Of a stretch of DNA of 64,000 nt, positions 59,710-64,000 are shown in pieces. Made by a program: the position numbers and the translations under genes. This DNA comes from Limosilactobacillus sp. (GTDB lineage Bacteria; Bacillota; Bacilli; Lactobacillales; Lactobacillaceae), in assembly GCF_022482365.1 (NCBI RefSeq), contig NZ_JAKVPE010000001.1, positions 930,001 through 994,000 of the forward strand, given 5' to 3'. Position 1 is the stretch's first letter. The number at the start of each line of letters is the position of its first letter. The notes under the pieces are model-generated. The model had not been told where the DNA came from. It saw only the letters and a list, made by a program, of their open reading frames with translations, and ran no database searches.

Positions 59710-60018
59710 TTAGTCGAGGGTCTTGCCAGACTTCTTGGCAACGCGAACCTTCTTGCCGTCAACGAACTTGTAACCGACGCGGGTTGGTTCGTTAGTTGAA
59801 GGATCAATCAGCATAACGTTAGAAGCGTTGATTGGGGCTTCCGTGTCGATAATCCCACCGTTTGGGTTAGCGTTGTTTGGCTTCTGGTGTTTCTTAATCT
59901 TGTTAATGCCTTCAACAATGACCCGGTTGTCAGCAGCGAAAATCTTCTTAACGCTACCTTCCTTACCCTTGTCCTTACCGGCGATAACGCGAACTTTGTC
60001 ACCTGTCTTAATAAACAT
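59710..60018 (-). CDS. rplX: 50S ribosomal protein L24
   Basis: 102 residues, opening with a KOW motif ([20 protein letters not shown]). It starts assembly of the large subunit and lies by the exit tunnel. Confidence 0.97.
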   Translation of the reverse strand: MFIKTGDKVRVIAGKDKGKEGSVKKIFAADNRVIVEGINKIKKHQKPNNANPNGGIIDTEAPINASNVMLIDPSTNEPTRVGYKFVDGKKVRVAKKSGKTLD

Positions 60019-60051
60019 GTTGATTGTGCACCTCCTTATTTTTGGTAATCT

Positions 60052-60420
60052 TTACAGAACTTCTGGAGCCAGTGAAACGATCTTCATGAAGTCGTCACCA
60101 CGGAGCTCACGAGCGATTGGGCCAAAAATACGGGTACCCTTAGGGCTCTTGTCATTGTTAATCAGAACAGCGGCGTTTTCGTCAAACTTGATGTATGAAC
60201 CATCCTTACGGTGCAGACCATGCTTAGTCCGTACGACAACGGCCTTAACAACGTCACCCTTCTTAACAACGCCACCTGGTGTTGCCTGCTTTACAGTAGC
60301 AACAATAATGTCACCAATATTACCAGTCTTAACTCGGGAACCGCCCAAGATCTTGATAACCAAGATTTCACGCGCACCGGAGTTGTCAGCGACTTTCAAC
60401 CGACTTTCCTGTTGAATCAC
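60052..60420 (-). CDS. rplN: 50S ribosomal protein L14
   Basis: 122 residues, with [20 protein letters not shown] and the [13 protein letters not shown] end. It forms an intersubunit bridge. First of the second half of the spc-like series here. Confidence 0.97.
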   Translation of the reverse strand: MIQQESRLKVADNSGAREILVIKILGGSRVKTGNIGDIIVATVKQATPGGVVKKGDVVKAVVVRTKHGLHRKDGSYIKFDENAAVLINNDKSPKGTRIFGPIARELRGDDFMKIVSLAPEVL

Positions 60421-60484
60421 GGTTAGGTCCTCCTTCCATTTACAAATAAGAATTAAGAATACGAATTTAAGAGTTATCTGCTAA

Positions 60485-60751
60485 TTAAAGGGTAGCAGCC
60501 TTTTCGACAATCTTTACAAGACGGAAACGCTTCTTAGCTGACAGAGGCCGAGTTTCCATGATTTGTACAGTGTCGCCGGTCTTAGCTTCGTTGTTTTCAT
60601 CGTGAGCGTAGTACTTCTTTGAGTAACGTACACGCTTGCCGTAGACAGGAGCACTCTTGTAAGTGTCAACTACGACAGTGATGGTCTTGTCCATCTTGTC
60701 AGAAACAACGCGGCCTTGGTAAACCTTACGTGCATTACGTTCTTCACTCAT
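60485..60751 (-). CDS. rpsQ: 30S ribosomal protein S17
   Basis: 88 residues, OB fold: [20 protein letters not shown] and [21 protein letters not shown] primary 16S rRNA binder. Confidence 0.97.
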   Translation of the reverse strand: MSEERNARKVYQGRVVSDKMDKTITVVVDTYKSAPVYGKRVRYSKKYYAHDENNEAKTGDTVQIMETRPLSAKKRFRLVKIVEKAATL

Positions 60752-60775
60752 GCGCTAATCCTCCTTTTCGTATTC

Positions 60776-60982
60776 TTATTTGTTTAATTCTTGTTGACGA
60801 AGAACTGTCTTAACCCGTGCAATGTCCTTACGTACTTGCTTCAGACTTGCAGTGTTTTCCAATTGGCCGGTTGCTAACTGGAAACGTAAGTTAAACAATT
60901 GTTCCTTCAATTCCTTCTCACGATCAAGTAGCTTGTCAGTGGTTAATCCATTCAGTTCTTGTACGTAATCTTTACTTTTCAT
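60776..60982 (-). CDS. rpmC: 50S ribosomal protein L29
   Basis: 68 residues, with start chosen at 60982 ([18 protein letters not shown]) with a GTAGGTGG sequence upstream; a GTG-like start four codons earlier is less likely. It overlaps rplP by 11 bases. It lies at the tunnel exit. Confidence 0.95.
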
Positions 60983-61406
60983 TAGATTGTCCACCTACTT
61001 CCTCACGTTGTACGATCTTAGTGCGAACTGGCAACTTGTGACCGGCAAGACGTAAAGCTTCGCGAGCGACTTCTTCAGAAACGCCCCCTACTTCAAACAT
61101 TACCTTGCCGCGCTTAACTGGGGCAACCCAGCCTTCTGGAGCACCTTTACCATTACCCATCCGGACACCGACACCCTTGCTGGTGTAGGAGAGTTGAGGG
61201 AAGATCTTGATCCAAACCTTCCCACCACGCTTCATGTAACGGGTCATGGCGATACGGGCAGCTTCGATTTGACGGTTGCTGATCCAATGAGAATCAAGGG
61301 CTTGCAAACCAAATTCACCAAAGGTAACAGTCTTGCCACCCTTAGCTTCACCACGCATGTGACCACGTTGAACCTTACGGTGCTTTACTCGCTTTGGTAC
61401 TAGCAT
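60972..61406 (-). CDS. rplP: 50S ribosomal protein L16
   Basis: 144 residues: [20 protein letters not shown] and [20 protein letters not shown]. It helps to place the A-site tRNA. Confidence 0.97.
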
Positions 61407-61409
61407 GTT

Positions 61410-62075
61410 TTACTTCCCTCCTTGTTCATCATCGTTAGCTTCCTTCTTGGCAGGAAGAACTTCACCACGGTAAATCCAGGTCTTGATACCTAAGACACCG
61501 TAAGTGGTGTGTGCTTCGTCCCAAGAGTAGTCAATATCTGCACGAAGAGTATGAAGCGGAACAGTACCGTCTGAGTATGATTCAACCCGAGACATGTCGG
61601 CACCATTCAGACGACCAGCAACCTGGGTCTTGATACCCTTGGCACCGGCACGCATTGCCCGCTGCATAGCTCCACGCATTGCCCGACGGAAAGCAATCCG
61701 AGCTTCCAGTTGACGAGCGATGCTTTCACCAACCAGGTGTGCATCCAAGTCTGGCTTCTTGATTTCCACAATGTTGATGTGGACACGCTTGCCAGTTAAC
61801 TTGTTTAATTCCTTCCGAAGTGCTTCAACTTCTGAACCACCCTTACCAATTACCATTCCTGGCTTGGCAGTGTGAATTGAAACGTTGACGCGGTTTGCGG
61901 CACGTTCAATTTCAACGGTTGATACAGAGGCTTCAGCAAGTCGCTTTTCAATGTACTTACGGATCCGAAGGTCTTCGTTCAGGTAGTCGGCAAAGTTTTG
62001 GTCAGCGTACCACTTTGCGGTCCAATCGCGAATGACTCCGACACGAAAACCATTAGGATTGATCTTTTGACCCAC
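61410..62075 (-). CDS. rpsC: 30S ribosomal protein S3
   Basis: 221 residues, with KH domain ([20 protein letters not shown] near 72) and [20 protein letters not shown] at the start. It is part of the mRNA entry channel. Confidence 0.97.
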   Translation of the reverse strand: MGQKINPNGFRVGVIRDWTAKWYADQNFADYLNEDLRIRKYIEKRLAEASVSTVEIERAANRVNVSIHTAKPGMVIGKGGSEVEALRKELNKLTGKRVHINIVEIKKPDLDAHLVGESIARQLEARIAFRRAMRGAMQRAMRAGAKGIKTQVAGRLNGADMSRVESYSDGTVPLHTLRADIDYSWDEAHTTYGVLGIKTWIYRGEVLPAKKEANDDEQGGK

Positions 62076-62087
62076 TATTCATTCCTC

Positions 62088-62435
62088 CTATCGTTCTGTA
62101 ACAACCACTGTGATGTGACTAGTCCGCTTGTTAATTGGTGAAGCAGAACCCTTTGCACGTGGACGGAACCGCTTTAAGGTTGGTCCTTCGTTCGCATAAG
62201 CTTCGCTAACAACCAATGAAGCCCGGTCTAAGTCAAAGTTGTTTTCAGCGTTTGCAACAGCAGAATTTAATACTTTTTGAACATCTGAAGCGGCACCACG
62301 GGTGGAGAACTTCAGAATAGCGAATGCTTCGGCAACGCTCTTACCACGGATTGCGTCTAAAACCAGACGAACCTTCCGGGGAGCAACCCGCACCATCTTG
62401 GCGGTTGCCTTAGCAGATGTGATGTTTTCAGCCAT
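62088..62435 (-). CDS. rplV: 50S ribosomal protein L22
   Basis: 115 residues: [20 protein letters not shown] near 14 and the beta-hairpin [20 protein letters not shown] that lines the exit tunnel. The tunnel-hairpin sequence looks ordinary. Confidence 0.97.
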   Translation of the reverse strand: MAENITSAKATAKMVRVAPRKVRLVLDAIRGKSVAEAFAILKFSTRGAASDVQKVLNSAVANAENNFDLDRASLVVSEAYANEGPTLKRFRPRAKGSASPINKRTSHITVVVTER

Positions 62436-62451
62436 TTCTTAATTCCCCTCC

Positions 62452-62730
62452 TTACTTACCAGTCTTCTTGTCATCAGTGGCGTGACCACGGAAAGTCCGC
62501 GTTGGTACGAATTCACCTAACTTGTGGCCAACCATGTCTTCTTGTACGTAAACTGGTACGTGCTTCCGACCATCGTAAACGGCAAAAGTGTAGCCGATGA
62601 AACTAGGGAAAATGGTGGAACGACGTGACCAAGTCTTGATGACAGTCTTCTTTTCAGAACCTTCTTGAGCCTTAACCTTCTTCAGCAGTGAAGCATCAGC
62701 GAAAGGTCCCTTCTTCAAACTACGACCCAT
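62452..62730 (-). CDS. rpsS: 30S ribosomal protein S19
   Basis: 92 residues, with [20 protein letters not shown] and [20 protein letters not shown]. It sits on the small-subunit head with S13. Confidence 0.97.
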   Translation of the reverse strand: MGRSLKKGPFADASLLKKVKAQEGSEKKTVIKTWSRRSTIFPSFIGYTFAVYDGRKHVPVYVQEDMVGHKLGEFVPTRTFRGHATDDKKTGK

Positions 62731-62764
62731 TTAGTGTACCTCCTCTCGGGTATTAAAACGTCAA

Positions 62765-63610
62765 TTAACGAGTATGTGGACCGCGCTTCCGACCACGAAC
62801 AATGAACTTGTTTGAACGAGCCTTGTGTGAACGGGTCTTCTTACCAACGGTCTTCTTACCCCATGGAGACAGAGGAGATGGTAAACCAACTGGTTGCTTA
62901 CCTTCACCACCACCATGTGGGTGATCATTAGGGTTCATAACAGAACCACGAACGTGTGGACGTTGACCAGCGTAACGGGTCCGACCAGCCTTACCCTTGA
63001 TTAAGAGGGCGTGTTCGTCGTTACCAACAGTCCCGATAGTTGCACGGCAAGTAGCCAGAACCATCCGAACTTCACCAGAAGAAAGACGAACCAGAACGTA
63101 CTTTTCTTCCTTACCAAGCAGCTGTGCGGAGGCACCAGCTGAACGGGCGATTTGGCCACCCTTGCCTGGCTTTAATTCAATGTTGTGAATGATGGTACCA
63201 ACTGGAATGTTCTTCAATGGAAGAGCGTTACCAACCTTGATATCAGCATCTGGACCTGACTGAACGGTCATGCCAACCTTTAAGCCCTTAGGAGCAATGA
63301 TGTATGACTTAGTACCGTCAGCGTAAACCAGGAGCGCAATGTTAGCAGTCCGGTTAGGGTCGTATTCGATGGCCTTAACAGTTGCTGGAACATCGTCCTT
63401 GATCCGCTTGAAGTCAATGATCCGGTATTGACGCTTAACTCCACCACCACGGTGACGAACAGTAATGTGTCCGTAACTGTTACGGCCGGCGGTGTGCTTT
63501 AATGGGGCCAGTAATGACTTTTCAGGGGTCGTCTTCGTGATGTCCGCGAAGTCGTAGCCGTTCATGTTCCGGCGACCGTTAGTAGTAGGTTTATACTTAC
63601 GAATTCCCAC
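62765..63610 (-). CDS. rplB: 50S ribosomal protein L2
   Basis: 281 residues: [38 protein letters not shown] and the conserved [15 protein letters not shown] near 225, with the histidine near the peptidyl-transferase centre. Confidence 0.97.
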   Translation of the reverse strand: MGIRKYKPTTNGRRNMNGYDFADITKTTPEKSLLAPLKHTAGRNSYGHITVRHRGGGVKRQYRIIDFKRIKDDVPATVKAIEYDPNRTANIALLVYADGTKSYIIAPKGLKVGMTVQSGPDADIKVGNALPLKNIPVGTIIHNIELKPGKGGQIARSAGASAQLLGKEEKYVLVRLSSGEVRMVLATCRATIGTVGNDEHALLIKGKAGRTRYAGQRPHVRGSVMNPNDHPHGGGEGKQPVGLPSPLSPWGKKTVGKKTRSHKARSNKFIVRGRKRGPHTR

Positions 63611-63635
63611 TGTGTTTTCCTCCTTTTTTTAATGA

Positions 63636-63932
63636 TTAGTTTTCACTGTTGTCGTTGAACAGCTTGATTTCGTCTGAATCAGCAGAGAGCGTAACGATTG
63701 CCTTGCGACGGCGCTTCGTGTAGCCAACGTAACGGCCTTGACGCTTCTTCTTACCCTTCAGGTTCATGATGTTAACCTTAACAACCTTAACACCGAAAAT
63801 TTCTTCAACGGCGTTCTTAACTTGCGTCTTGGTTGCTCGTAAATCAACATCGAACGTGTAACGCTTGTCGTCCATGCCGGCCATTGAGGCTTCGGTAACA
63901 ACTGGACGTAAAATAATGTCGCGTGCTTCCAT
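63636..63932 (-). CDS. rplW: 50S ribosomal protein L23
   Basis: 98 residues, with [20 protein letters not shown] and [20 protein letters not shown]. It is the docking site for trigger factor and SRP at the tunnel exit. Start overlaps the rplD stop by one base. Confidence 0.96.
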   Translation of the reverse strand: MEARDIILRPVVTEASMAGMDDKRYTFDVDLRATKTQVKNAVEEIFGVKVVKVNIMNLKGKKKRQGRYVGYTKRRRKAIVTLSADSDEIKLFNDNSEN

Positions 63933-64000
63933 TATGCGAGCACCTCCTCTACTTGAGAAAGAGCAGACTTGGTGATGACAACCTTCTGTGCATCAGCAAC
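63932..64000 (-). CDS. rplD: 50S ribosomal protein L4, C-terminal end (partial)
   Basis: The last 22 codons read [20 protein letters not shown] then LA-stop, the usual end of L4. The gene runs off the right edge. Its place before rplW confirms the S10 cluster order. Confidence 0.9.
   Translation of the reverse strand, partial: VADAQKVVITKSALSQVEEVLA

Overview
The window comes from a lactic acid bacterium, most probably a heterofermentative Lactobacillaceae species of the Limosilactobacillus fermentum type. Three things suggest this: the ribosomal-protein, Ecf-transporter and GatCAB proteins read as lactobacillar; the core genes on the right are GC-rich; and several IS families known from lactobacilli (IS30, IS1380, ISL3) are present. 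The genus is an inference from protein recognition, not from a database search.

Layout. 1-2103: the end of one IS30-family copy, a type I restriction specificity (hsdS) fragment and a complete inverted IS30 copy. 2104-26113: a lower-GC phage-like island. It has an early block (sigma-like factor, RecB/Cas4-like nuclease, ssDNA-binding-like protein, family A DNA polymerase, primase-helicase, VRR-NUC nuclease, SNF2-type helicase), a late regulator, and a packaging and head block (HNH, small terminase, ParB-methyltransferase, large terminase, portal, ClpP-like protease, capsid, connector, head closure). A holin, a par/Fst-like type I toxin-antitoxin locus and two tandem large serine recombinases follow. 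No tail, tape-measure, baseplate or endolysin gene is present, and the last head gene overlaps the holin gene directly. 26190-30920: a scar zone with a broken IS1380, dps, a cold-shock gene, an ISL3 fragment and a second full IS30 copy.

30921-64000: chromosomal core, all genes on the minus strand: rlmCD, dagK, gatCAB, camS, ligA, pcrA, a PurK-like ATP-grasp gene, xpt, a GH73 glucosaminidase and a butA-type reductase. A third IS30 copy follows, then the long translation cluster from rplD to rpsI, which includes secY, adk, infA, rpoA, the Ecf energizing module and truA.

How the genes fit together. The island carries its own replication set, a candidate origin of short inverted octamers around an AT-rich stretch (10606-10771), a DNA-packaging and capsid set, and a two-recombinase exit and entry module. 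It lacks everything needed to build a tail. This could be a degraded prophage or a capsid-encoding satellite that borrows tails from a helper phage; the tight, scar-free junction favours the second reading but does not prove it. The IS30 copies are nearly identical (one base difference seen) and 1279 bp long. Two of them are flanked by 13-bp direct repeats, so they moved recently, and one landed at the -35 box of the butA promoter.
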